A stretch of 64,000 nt of DNA from Pseudomonas morbosilactucae (GTDB taxonomy: Bacteria > Pseudomonadota > Gammaproteobacteria > Pseudomonadales > Pseudomonadaceae). Under the pieces are notes generated by a model, which had not been told where the DNA came from, searched no databases, and saw only the letters and a list, made by a program, of their open reading frames with translations. The stretch covers positions 1 through 64,000 of the forward strand of contig NZ_JALQCW010000028.1 in assembly GCF_023241715.1 (NCBI RefSeq), given 5' to 3'. Position numbers and translations under genes: made by a program. Below, in pieces: positions 27,727-35,639 of this stretch. Every line of letters starts with the position of its first letter. Positions within the stretch are counted from its first letter, which is position 1.

Positions 27727-29322
27727 TCAAGGATTTTTCAGGCGTTCGGCCAAGGCCGTGGCCAGTTGCGCGGTCAGCCCATAGACCGACAGCTGGGGGT
27801 TGGCGCCGATGCTGGTGGGAAACAGCGAGCCATCGTGAATCGACAAGTTCTGCAGTTGGTGGTGGCGCCCCAGGCTGTCGGTGACGGCATTTTTCGGGTT
27901 TTCGCCCATGGCGCAACCGCCCATGACGTGGGCGCTGCCCAGGCGGGTGCGGTACAGCTCCAGGCTCAGGCCGTCGATCATGCTTTTGGCCTCGGCCAGG
28001 GTTTTGACGAAGTGTGCGTCGCTGTGCAGCGGCATCACTGCCTTGGCGCCGCCGGCGAACTGGATCTGCGCCATGCTGTGGAAGGCCCGGCGCAGGCCGT
28101 CCCAGGTGTAGGGCGACACCGGGTAGTCGAGCACCGGGGTGTTGTCGCTGCGCAATTCGACGCTACCGCCGATGCTGTCGGGGTGAAAGCCGTCCCGCAG
28201 CAGCGCCAGCATGGCGTGGGTGTGGGGCAGTTGTTCCATTCTCAGGGCGCTCTGGGGGCCGAAGCCGCCCAACAAGGTGCTGGCCAGGGCCGGTTGCAGG
28301 GGTGGTACTTCGAGCTTGTAGGACATTTTTCCGGTGGTGCCGTCCAGCCATTGGAAGTGGTCGGAGTAGATCGACTGCGGCGCGCCGTAGAACGGGTTGA
28401 TCACCTCATCGAACTGCCCGGCGGAGAAGTTCACCAAATGCAGGAAGGTCCGCTTGCCCAGGCGCGAGTGAGGGTCGGGTGCGTCGGAGCGCAATAGCAG
28501 GGCCGGGCTGTTGATGCCGCCGCCGGACAGCACGTAGTGCCTGGCTTTGACTGTGATACGGCGCGCGGTGGGGGCCACGCAGCGTGAGTCCATGGCCATG
28601 CATTCCAGGCCGCTGACCTTGTCATCCTTGATCTGCAGGCGCTCCGCCCGCGCCAGGTACAGCAACTCGCCGCCGTGCTCCAGGGTGGCCGGGATGGTGG
28701 TCACCAGCATGGATTGCTTGGCATTGGTCGGGCAGCCCAGGCCGCAATAACCCAGGTTCCAGCAGCCGCGCACGTTGCGCGGGATCACGTGCCAGCTGTA
28801 GCCGAGCTGTTCGCAGCCTTTGCGGACCACGTCGTTGTTGGCGTTGGGAGGAATCATCCAGGGGGCGACGCCGAGACGTTGCTCCATCTTCTCGAACCAG
28901 GGCGCCATTTCGCTGCTGCTGTGGCCTTTCACGTCGTGCTCCGCGGCCCAATGCTCCAGGGTCGGGTCCGGGGTGCGAAAGCTCGATGTCCAGTTGATCA
29001 ACGTGGTGCCGCCCACGGCGCGGCCCTGGAGGATGGTGATGGCGCCGTCCTTGCTCATGCGCCCGATGCCTTCCTGATAAAGGCTGGTGTAGGCCTGGTC
29101 TTCGAGCATCTTGAAATCGCTGCTGGTTTTCAGCGGGCCTTCCTCAATCAACAGCACCTTGTAGCCGGCGGCGCTGAGGATTTCCGCGGTGGTCCCGCCG
29201 CCGGCGCCGCTGCCGATGATGGCGACGTCGGCTTCCAGGGTCAGGTCCTGTTCGAGTTGTGAGGCGTTGTAGGTTTTCCAGCCGCGGGCCAGGCCTTCGC
29301 GGAACAGATCAGGGACGGGCAT
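27727..29322 (-). CDS. laoA: GMC-family long-chain alcohol dehydrogenase
   Basis: A 531-residue FAD enzyme of the glucose-methanol-choline oxidoreductase family. The Rossmann motif GSGAGGGTTAEIL is near residue 36-48, followed by GRAVGGTTLINW. The C-terminal GGCAMGENPKNAV plus IHDGSLFPTSIGANPQ carries the catalytic histidine region. Together with the next two upstream genes and divergent laoR it matches the P. aeruginosa laoABCR locus needed for growth on long-chain alcohols such as dodecanol from SDS. It is the last gene of the laoC-laoB-laoA transcript. Confidence 0.88.
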   Translation of the reverse strand: MPVPDLFREGLARGWKTYNASQLEQDLTLEADVAIIGSGAGGGTTAEILSAAGYKVLLIEEGPLKTSSDFKMLEDQAYTSLYQEGIGRMSKDGAITILQGRAVGGTTLINWTSSFRTPDPTLEHWAAEHDVKGHSSSEMAPWFEKMEQRLGVAPWMIPPNANNDVVRKGCEQLGYSWHVIPRNVRGCWNLGYCGLGCPTNAKQSMLVTTIPATLEHGGELLYLARAERLQIKDDKVSGLECMAMDSRCVAPTARRITVKARHYVLSGGGINSPALLLRSDAPDPHSRLGKRTFLHLVNFSAGQFDEVINPFYGAPQSIYSDHFQWLDGTTGKMSYKLEVPPLQPALASTLLGGFGPQSALRMEQLPHTHAMLALLRDGFHPDSIGGSVELRSDNTPVLDYPVSPYTWDGLRRAFHSMAQIQFAGGAKAVMPLHSDAHFVKTLAEAKSMIDGLSLELYRTRLGSAHVMGGCAMGENPKNAVTDSLGRHHQLQNLSIHDGSLFPTSIGANPQLSVYGLTAQLATALAERLKNP

Positions 29323-29367
29323 ATCGGGCGCTCTCTTTTTATTGTGGTGTCGCAGCCATGGCGCGGG

Positions 29368-29913
29368 TCAGACCGTGGGCGGGCCTGGATAACCGCAATG
29401 GGCCCAGGATTCGGCGCGGCTGTACCAGGCCATCATCACCAGTTGCAGCAGCGAGGCGTGGCCCATGCGCAGCAGGGACAAGGCGCTGTTTTCCCAGCGC
29501 TGGAGAAAGCGCCGGATGTCCTCGGCGCTGGCGTTTTCCCAACGGCCCCAGATGCCGGTCAGGGGCCCGCGCGTCACGGCCATGCCCAGTACGTCGAACA
29601 GTTGGCGGGTGAGCTTGAGCATCTCTGGCGACAGGTGATCCAGGGCGTTGTCCAGGCATTTGAGGGTGCCTTCGATGGCCGCCGGCATTGCCGTGGCCGT
29701 GACTGCACCGTCGAGCATCACCGGGACCAGCGCCCGCAGAAATGGCAGGTCGCCACTGCGCAGGTTGGCGAAGCCGCTGGCTGGGGTGCTGGCGGAACAG
29801 CCGCTGAGGCTGGCACCGAGACCAGCCGTGGCGAGGAAGGCACTGGCGCAGAGGCCGATTTTCAGCAGGCCGCGCCGTGACAGCGCGGGTGATTCAGACA
29901 GGCTTGGGGTCAT
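29368..29913 (-). CDS. laoB: LaoB-like Tat-exported accessory protein
   Basis: A 181-residue protein with a twin-arginine signal (SRRGLLKIGLCASAFLATAG) and a possible lipobox (LSGC) after it. The remainder is an alpha-helical domain with no recognised motif. It lies between the aldehyde and alcohol dehydrogenase genes, so by synteny with the P. aeruginosa lao locus it is LaoB, thought to assist the alcohol dehydrogenase. ATG 29913 was chosen. A TTG at 29958 overlapping the laoC stop would add 15 residues; neither has a strong ribosome binding site. Confidence 0.75.
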   Translation of the reverse strand: MTPSLSESPALSRRGLLKIGLCASAFLATAGLGASLSGCSASTPASGFANLRSGDLPFLRALVPVMLDGAVTATAMPAAIEGTLKCLDNALDHLSPEMLKLTRQLFDVLGMAVTRGPLTGIWGRWENASAEDIRRFLQRWENSALSLLRMGHASLLQLVMMAWYSRAESWAHCGYPGPPTV

Positions 29914-29954
29914 TGTTGTTATTACCCGATGGTTATTACCCGGCGAGGTGCTGG

Positions 29955-31385
29955 TCAACGAATGAACAGCTTCTGGATCAGTTTCTGGATGGCGTTGCCG
30001 TAAGGCGGGTAAATCAGGCGCGCCGCATTCAAGCGTTGCTTGGTCAGCACGCCCTTGGCCTTGCTGAAGGTCAAGAAGCCTTCATGGCCGTGGTAGTGGC
30101 CCATGCCGGACTGGCCAATGCCGCCGAAGGGCAGGTCGTCCTGGGCCACGTGCAGCAAGGTGTCGTTGAGACAGACGCCGCCGGAGTGGGTCTCGTTGAG
30201 CACCCGGTTCTGCTCGCCCTTGTCATAGCCGAAGTAATACAGCGCCAGGGGCCTTGGGCGCTGGTTGATGTAGGCAAAGGCCTGGTCCAGGGTCTTGTAG
30301 GGCACCACGGGCAGGATCGGGCCGAAGATTTCGTCCTGCATCACCGTCATGTCGTCGCTGACGTTGAGCAGCAGGCTGTGGCCCATGCGCCGCTCCTGGT
30401 TCTGCTCGAAGATCGGCATCAGCAACGCGCCCTTGCCGGTGGCGTCGCTGAGGTAGCTGTTGAGCCGGGCCAGTTGCCGGGGGTTGATGATCGCGGTGTA
30501 GTCCGGGTTGTCCTGGAGCTTGGGATAGAAGCCGCGCACGGCCTTGCGGTAGGCCTCGACGAAGGCGCCGATGCGGTCTTCCGGCACCAGCACGTAGTCG
30601 GGGGCCACGCAGGTCTGCCCGGCGTTGAGGGTCTTGCCGAAGGCGATGCGCTCGGCGGCGTCCTTGAGGGGCACGTCGCTGGAGACGATGGCCGGGGACT
30701 TGCCGCCCAGTTCCAGGGTCACCGGGGTCAGGTTCTCGGCGGCGGCACGCATCACGTGTTTGCCGATGCTGGTGGCACCGGTGAACAGCAGGTGATCAAA
30801 GCGCAGCCTGGAAAAGGCCATGCCCACTTCCGCCTCGCCCAGCACCACGCACACCAGGTCTTCGGGAAAGATCCGCGCCAGCAGGCTCTTGAGCAACTGG
30901 CCGGTGGCCGGGGTCGACTCGCTGAGCTTGAGCATCACCCGGTTGCCGGCGGCCAGCGCGCCCACCAGCGGGCCAATGGCCAGGTACAGCGGGTAGTTCC
31001 ACGGCACGATGACCCCAACCACCCCCAACGGTTGGTAGATGACCTTGGCCGAGGCGGGCTGAAACGCCAGGCCGACCTTGCGCCGCGAGGCTTTCATCCA
31101 GCCCTTGAGGTGTTTGTTGGCGTAGTGGATGCCGTGCAGGCTGGGCATCAGTTCGGCAAGCAGGGTTTCATCGGCGCTGCGGTTGCTGAAGTCCTGGCTG
31201 ATGGCGTCGATCAGCGCCTGGCGTTCGTTGCTGAGCAGGGTCGAGAGGCTTTTGAGCCACTGCTGGCGTTGCGCCGCAGGGGGCATGGGGTTGGCCGCGT
31301 AGGCTTGGCGCTGGGCGGCAAACAGCGTGTCGAGCGCGTCCGGGTGCTGATGGGAATCCTGTAGGTAAGCGATTTCGGCAGGCAT
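29955..31385 (-). CDS. laoC: Fatty/coniferyl-type aldehyde dehydrogenase
   Basis: A 476-residue NAD(P)-dependent aldehyde dehydrogenase. It shows PWNYPLYLAIGPLVGALAAGN, the general-base glutamate in LELGGKSP and the nucleophile cysteine in NAGQTCVAPDYV. It belongs to the coniferyl-aldehyde/CalB-like branch, without a C-terminal peroxisome-type extension. First gene of laoCBA, it would oxidise the aldehyde from LaoA to a fatty acid. A promoter and palindrome directly upstream (31416-31444) indicate TetR-type repression. TGGAG lies 7 bases before the ATG. Confidence 0.88.
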   Translation of the reverse strand: MPAEIAYLQDSHQHPDALDTLFAAQRQAYAANPMPPAAQRQQWLKSLSTLLSNERQALIDAISQDFSNRSADETLLAELMPSLHGIHYANKHLKGWMKASRRKVGLAFQPASAKVIYQPLGVVGVIVPWNYPLYLAIGPLVGALAAGNRVMLKLSESTPATGQLLKSLLARIFPEDLVCVVLGEAEVGMAFSRLRFDHLLFTGATSIGKHVMRAAAENLTPVTLELGGKSPAIVSSDVPLKDAAERIAFGKTLNAGQTCVAPDYVLVPEDRIGAFVEAYRKAVRGFYPKLQDNPDYTAIINPRQLARLNSYLSDATGKGALLMPIFEQNQERRMGHSLLLNVSDDMTVMQDEIFGPILPVVPYKTLDQAFAYINQRPRPLALYYFGYDKGEQNRVLNETHSGGVCLNDTLLHVAQDDLPFGGIGQSGMGHYHGHEGFLTFSKAKGVLTKQRLNAARLIYPPYGNAIQKLIQKLFIR

Positions 31386-31415
31386 GGACGGCTCCAGTGA
31401 TTTGGGGGTGGCTAG

Positions 31416-31444
31416 TTTTTAGAGTTTATACTCTAATTTGTCAA
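31416..31444 (-). promoter_or_regulatory. laoCBA promoter with embedded LaoR-type operator
   Basis: On the minus strand, a perfect TTGACA (31439-31444) and TAAAAA (31416-31421) are 17 bases apart. An 18-base palindrome, TTAGAGT-TTAT-ACTCTAA at 31419-31436, fills the spacer and the start of the -10. It is the textbook position for a TetR-family repressor, and laoR is the divergent gene next to it. Transcription would begin about 24 bases before the laoC ATG. Seen directly; the binding itself is inference. Confidence 0.75.
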
Positions 31445-31532
31445 ATTCTACTCCAGACGGTCTGCGATTTATCCGGTCGAGGATAGGTCGTAAGATGCCG
31501 ACCAGCCTTTTCAGTGAGTAAAGCTCAAGCCC

Positions 31533-32204
31533 ATGGCCCCACGGATCAAAACTCGCGAACGCATCGTCCAGAACAGCCTCGAGCTGTTCAATCAGTTGGG
31601 CGAACGCACTGTCAGCACCAACCATATTGCGGCGCATATGGCGATCTCCCCGGGCAACCTGTACTACCACTTCCCCAATAAGCAGGCGATCATCGCCGTG
31701 CTGTTCCAGGAGTACGAAACCCTAGTGGACAGCTTCCTGCGCCCGCCCCAGGAGCGTCCGGTGACTGTGGAAGACAAGCGCCATTACCTGCAGGCGCTGC
31801 TGGTCGGCATGTGGCGATACCGTTTCTTGCACCGTGACCTGGAGCACCTGCTCGACAGCGACCCCGAGCTGGCGGCGCGTTATCAACGCTTCTCCCAGCG
31901 CTGCCTGGTCCAGGGCGCGGCCATCTACGAGCGGTTCGTCGAGGCCGATATCCTGGCCATGGACAAGGTGCAGATCGAAGCCCTGACCCTCAATGCCTGG
32001 ATCATCCTCACGTCCTGGGTGCGCTTTCTGTGCACCACCCGGGAAAACTCCGCCCACCTCAGTGAACAAGCGATGAAGCGTGGGGTTTACCAAGTGCTGG
32101 TGCTGGAGGCCGGGTTTGTCACCGAGCAGGCCCGGGAGGCGGTCAAGCGTCTGTTCGAGGAGTTTTATGTGCCCCTGGCCCAGGCGCTGGAAGAAGTGCA
32201 GTAG
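31533..32204 (+). CDS. laoR: TetR-family regulator of the lao genes
   Basis: A 223-residue TetR regulator. The N-terminal helix-turn-helix (VSTNHIAAHMAISPGNLYYHFPNK) covers residues about 25-48, followed by a helical ligand domain typical of regulators responding to fatty compounds. It is divergent from laoCBA and, by synteny with P. aeruginosa LaoR, represses it. The operator at 31419-31436 is about 100 bases from its own start, so autoregulation is possible. Confidence 0.85.
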   Translation: MAPRIKTRERIVQNSLELFNQLGERTVSTNHIAAHMAISPGNLYYHFPNKQAIIAVLFQEYETLVDSFLRPPQERPVTVEDKRHYLQALLVGMWRYRFLHRDLEHLLDSDPELAARYQRFSQRCLVQGAAIYERFVEADILAMDKVQIEALTLNAWIILTSWVRFLCTTRENSAHLSEQAMKRGVYQVLVLEAGFVTEQAREAVKRLFEEFYVPLAQALEEVQ

Positions 32205-32237
32205 GATCAATCCCTGACCCATTCACAGGAGCCCGCT

Positions 32238-33092
32238 ATGCCCATTGCGCAACTGATCAGCCCGCTTGCCCTGGACCAGAGGAAAGAGCAGCCCGGCCTG
32301 GTGATTCTGGACTGCCGCTTTGCCCTGGAGGACCCCGACTACGGGCAGCGCAGCTATAGCGAAGGGCATATTGCCGGGGCGCATTTTGCCGACCTGGAGC
32401 GTGACCTCAGCGGGCCGGTGAGCAAGGGCCTGACCGGGCGCCACCCGTTGCCCCAGGCGGAGCCATTGCTGGCGCGCCTGCGGGCCTGGGGCATCGAGGC
32501 GAACAGCGACATCGTGCTGTATGACGACGGTCCCGGCGCCTTTGCCGCACGGGCCTGGTGGTTGCTGGCCTGGCTGGGCAAGCGCGATGGCGTGTTTATC
32601 CTCGATGGCGGCCTCAAGGCGTGGCACGGCGCCGGCTTGCCCCTGAGCCTGGATGCCCCGTCCAGTGTGCCCGGCAGCTTTGTCGGCCAGCCCGACAACC
32701 GCTTGCTGCTCAGCGCCGAACAACTGCAGCAGCGCCTGGGCCAGCCGGAGCTGACCTTGCTCGATGCCCGTGCCTTGCCGCGTTTTCGCGGTGAAGTCGA
32801 GCCGATCGACCCCGTGGCCGGGCATATTCCCGGTGCCCAATGTGCAGCCTTCAGCGACAACCTGGGCAGCGACGGGCGCTTCCTACCGGCGGAGCAGCTC
32901 AAGCAGCGCTTCGCCGCCCAGTTGGGCAATCGTTCGGTGGACGGGCTGGTGGCCTATTGCGGCTCGGGCGTGACCGCCTGCCACAACCTGTTTGCCCTGT
33001 GCCTGGCGGGTTACCCCTTGGCGCAGCTGTACGCGGGTTCTTGGAGCGAGTGGATCACCGACCCCCAGCGAGCCATCGCCACCGGTGACTGA
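32238..33092 (+). CDS. sseA: 3-mercaptopyruvate sulfurtransferase, SseA-like rhodanese
   Basis: A 284-residue tandem-rhodanese protein: an inactive N-terminal domain (about 10-140) and a catalytic C-terminal domain with active-site loop CGSGVTAC. The CGSGVT loop is the mark of mercaptopyruvate sulfurtransferases rather than thiosulfate-specific rhodaneses. It transfers sulfur from 3-mercaptopyruvate to thiophilic acceptors. It starts 33 bases after laoR with an AGGAG site, so it may share that transcript. Confidence 0.87.
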   Translation: MPIAQLISPLALDQRKEQPGLVILDCRFALEDPDYGQRSYSEGHIAGAHFADLERDLSGPVSKGLTGRHPLPQAEPLLARLRAWGIEANSDIVLYDDGPGAFAARAWWLLAWLGKRDGVFILDGGLKAWHGAGLPLSLDAPSSVPGSFVGQPDNRLLLSAEQLQQRLGQPELTLLDARALPRFRGEVEPIDPVAGHIPGAQCAAFSDNLGSDGRFLPAEQLKQRFAAQLGNRSVDGLVAYCGSGVTACHNLFALCLAGYPLAQLYAGSWSEWITDPQRAIATGD

Positions 33093-33127
33093 ACCCATGA
33101 TGGCGCGGCGCCAAGGGCCGCCGGTTC

Positions 33128-33955
33128 CTAGAGCACGGCGGCGCGATAGGCCGCTGGCGCCACGCCATACACCTGCTTGAACTGCCGGCTGAGGTGACTC
33201 TGGTCGGCGAAGCCCAATTGAGTTGCCACTTCCAGCGGCAGGCAGCCGTCGCGTAACAGTGCCCGGGCTTTGGCGATCCGTTGCTGCATCAGCCAGGTAT
33301 GGGGTGGAACCCCGGTGGCGCGGCGAAACACCCGGGCGAAGTGAAAGGGCGACAGATTTACCGCTGCGCCCAGCTCTTCCAGGGACGGCGGGGCCGCCAA
33401 TTGGGCGCGCAACAACTCTTTGGCCTGGACGATGGCCCGGTGTTCCTGCCCCGGTTGCCGCGGGCTGTTGACCCCGGCATGACGCTGCAACAGCTGAAGC
33501 ATCATTTCCCGCCACAGGGTTTGCTGCTGCAGGGCAGTGGCCGGGCTTTCCAGCAGGTGGTGCAGGCGGCAGAACCCGCTGACCAGGTCCGGGTCGCGGT
33601 ACAGGGTGGCGCCGAAGGCCGGCAGCGGGTCGCTGGGCAGTTCCAGCTCGTCGAGCAGGGTCACGATCTGCTGGTTATCCGGGTAAAACGCCCGGTACAG
33701 CCAGCCGTTCTCGGTGCCTTTGGCGCCGGTGTGCAATTCGTCCGGGTTGATCAGCACCAGGGTGCCGCTGCCCGCCAAGTGTTCCGCGCCGCGATAACGG
33801 TAGCGTTGGGCGCCGGCCATGATCATGCCGATCACGAAACCATCGTGAACGTGGGGCACGAAGCGCTGCTCGATGTAGCGCGCTGACAGCAATTCGACCC
33901 CCGCCAGCGGTGCGCTTTGCCAGAACCGGATGGATTCGCCCTGAGTGCCGTCCAT
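33128..33955 (-). CDS. AraC-family transcriptional regulator
   Basis: A 275-residue regulator. An AraC-type cupin ligand-binding domain (about 15-150; FVPHVHDGFVIGMIMAG) is followed by two helix-turn-helix motifs in the C-terminal 100 residues (SLEELGAAVNLSPFHFARVFRRATG and the PLEVATQLGFADQSHLSRQFK region). Its target is not evident; it is 4 bases downstream of the YheT-type hydrolase gene and probably co-transcribed with it. It converges on sseA. Confidence 0.87.
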   Translation of the reverse strand: MDGTQGESIRFWQSAPLAGVELLSARYIEQRFVPHVHDGFVIGMIMAGAQRYRYRGAEHLAGSGTLVLINPDELHTGAKGTENGWLYRAFYPDNQQIVTLLDELELPSDPLPAFGATLYRDPDLVSGFCRLHHLLESPATALQQQTLWREMMLQLLQRHAGVNSPRQPGQEHRAIVQAKELLRAQLAAPPSLEELGAAVNLSPFHFARVFRRATGVPPHTWLMQQRIAKARALLRDGCLPLEVATQLGFADQSHLSRQFKQVYGVAPAAYRAAVL

Positions 33956-33958
33956 GGG

Positions 33959-35002
33959 TCAGTGCCGCTCCAGGCCGGCCAGCCACTCTGGAATCCGCCG
34001 CTCCAGGTAGTAACCGGGGTGTTGCAGCGAGCCCTCGACAAAGCCCACGTGTCCGCCCTTGGTCTGCAACTCGAACTCAGTGCTGGGCGACAATTCCTCG
34101 GCCAGCGGCAGGCTGTGGGGGAAGACAAAGGGATCGTCCGCTGCCTGGATGATCAGGGTCGGGCTGTGGATCTGCCCGAGGAAATAACGGCTGGACGCGC
34201 GGCGGTAGTAATCCGTGGCGTCGGTAAAGCCGTGCAGCGGTGCGGTGACCCGGCCGTCGAAATCCCAGAAGGTACGCATCTTCTCCAGGGAGCCGAGGTT
34301 GGCCAGGGTGGCCAGGCCCTCATGGCGCCCGTCGTGCTGGAAGCGGCGTTGCTTGTCCCTGATATAGGCCAGCATCTGGCGCATGAAGTGCGCTTGGTAG
34401 ACCTTGGAGAACCCCTGGCCGATACGGTCCGCGCACTGGTCCAGGCGAAACGGCACCGACACCGCCACTGCACCCCGCAGCGGGCTGTCGGCGGCCCGTT
34501 CCCCCAGGTACTTGAGCAGCACATTGCCGCCCAGGGAGTAGCCCACGGCGTACAACGGCGCCAGTGGCCGTTGGGCCCGCAGGTGATCGATGGCGGCGGC
34601 CAGGTCTTCGCTGGCGCCGGAGTGATAGCTGCGGGGCAACAGGTTGGGCTCGCCGGAGCAGCCGCGCCAATTCAGTGCCGCACTGGCCCAGCCTCGAGTC
34701 GCCAGGGCTTTTTGCAGGCCCGCCACGTACGGCGAGTTGGACGAGCCGGTCAGGCCATGCAGCACCAGCACCAAGGGCGCGTCCGCCGTATGCGGGCCGT
34801 GCCAGTCCAGGTCGAGAAAATCGCCGTCTTCGAGCCACAGGCGCTCACGCGGGCGTTCCAGGTGCGTGGTTTTGCGCCACAACGGGCCCCACAGGGTCTG
34901 CAGGTGCGGGTTGCCGAGGCCGAAGGCAGGAGAGAAGGGGGCGGCAGGCGATAGGGGCACGGTGATTCTCAAGGGCAGCGGTGCGCAGCAGGCTGCGCAC
35001 AT
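33959..35002 (-). CDS. YheT-family alpha/beta hydrolase
   Basis: A protein of up to 347 residues with an alpha/beta-hydrolase fold. It has the oxyanion segment LVLHGLTGSSNS, nucleophile elbow GYSLGGN, acid in ADDPF and histidine in GGHVGF. The opening PAFGLGNPHLQTLWG is the family signature. The true start may be the GTG at 34960 or TTG at 34972 rather than ATG 35002, because the first dozen residues are unlike the family and fall in a small hairpin. Substrate unknown. Confidence 0.85.
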   Translation of the reverse strand: MCAACCAPLPLRITVPLSPAAPFSPAFGLGNPHLQTLWGPLWRKTTHLERPRERLWLEDGDFLDLDWHGPHTADAPLVLVLHGLTGSSNSPYVAGLQKALATRGWASAALNWRGCSGEPNLLPRSYHSGASEDLAAAIDHLRAQRPLAPLYAVGYSLGGNVLLKYLGERAADSPLRGAVAVSVPFRLDQCADRIGQGFSKVYQAHFMRQMLAYIRDKQRRFQHDGRHEGLATLANLGSLEKMRTFWDFDGRVTAPLHGFTDATDYYRRASSRYFLGQIHSPTLIIQAADDPFVFPHSLPLAEELSPSTEFELQTKGGHVGFVEGSLQHPGYYLERRIPEWLAGLERH

Positions 35003-35018
35003 GTTTCAGGCCGATGGG

Positions 35019-35639
35019 TTAACCGGCGGTGTCTGCCATACGTTGCCACAACGCGTAATACACCTGCCCGGATTTTTGCTCACGATGCAGGCGCCAGGTC
35101 CCGGGCAGGCCCAGGGTAGAGGGCGCGGTTTCGCTTTCGGTATAAATCCAGGCGTTGTCAGCCAGCCAGCCACGCTCTTCCAGCAGGGCGCAGGCGGCAG
35201 GCAGCAGGTTCTGGTTGAACGGCGGGTCGAGGAAGGCCAGGTCGAACGGTGTTGCCGGCTGGCTTTCCAGGTAGCGCAGGGCGTCGGCGGTCTGCGCCTG
35301 GCCCACGGTGCAACGCAGGGTGCCCAGGTGCTCGCGCAGGCTGGAGATCGCGACGTTGCTGCTGTCCAGGGCCAGGCCCGAGGCGGCGCCGCGGGACAGG
35401 GCTTCAAGGAACACCGCGCCGCTGCCGGCGAACAGATCGATGATCTTGGCCCCGGCTACATAAGGCGCCAGCCAGTTGAACAGGGTTTCCCGCACCCGGT
35501 CCGGGGTGGGGCGCAGGCCCGGCAGGTCGGGGAAGCTCAGCTTACGGCTGCGCCATTCGCCGCCGATGATGCGCAGGTTGCCCACACCGTTGTGCTGGTT
35601 GTGAACGGGTTTCTTGCTGGGATGCGGTGAACGGGCCAT
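35019..35639 (-). CDS. rsmD: 16S rRNA (guanine-966-N2)-methyltransferase
   Basis: A 206-residue SAM enzyme modifying G966 of 16S rRNA. It shows RIIGGEWRSRKL, SAM motif IDLFAGSGAVFLEALSRGA and the catalytic FLDPPF. ATG 35639 is the family start. If the upstream M16 gene is corrected for a missing base, its TGA overlaps this ATG (TGATG), which fits translational coupling; as sequenced, that gene runs 98 bases into rsmD in another frame. Confidence 0.93.
   Translation of the reverse strand: MARSPHPSKKPVHNQHNGVGNLRIIGGEWRSRKLSFPDLPGLRPTPDRVRETLFNWLAPYVAGAKIIDLFAGSGAVFLEALSRGAASGLALDSSNVAISSLREHLGTLRCTVGQAQTADALRYLESQPATPFDLAFLDPPFNQNLLPAACALLEERGWLADNAWIYTESETAPSTLGLPGTWRLHREQKSGQVYYALWQRMADTAG

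Noticed and set aside
29914-29958. TTG start for laoB overlapping the laoC stop
   Set aside because: Possible coupling, but ATG 29913 gives a cleaner twin-arginine signal; kept only as an alternative.
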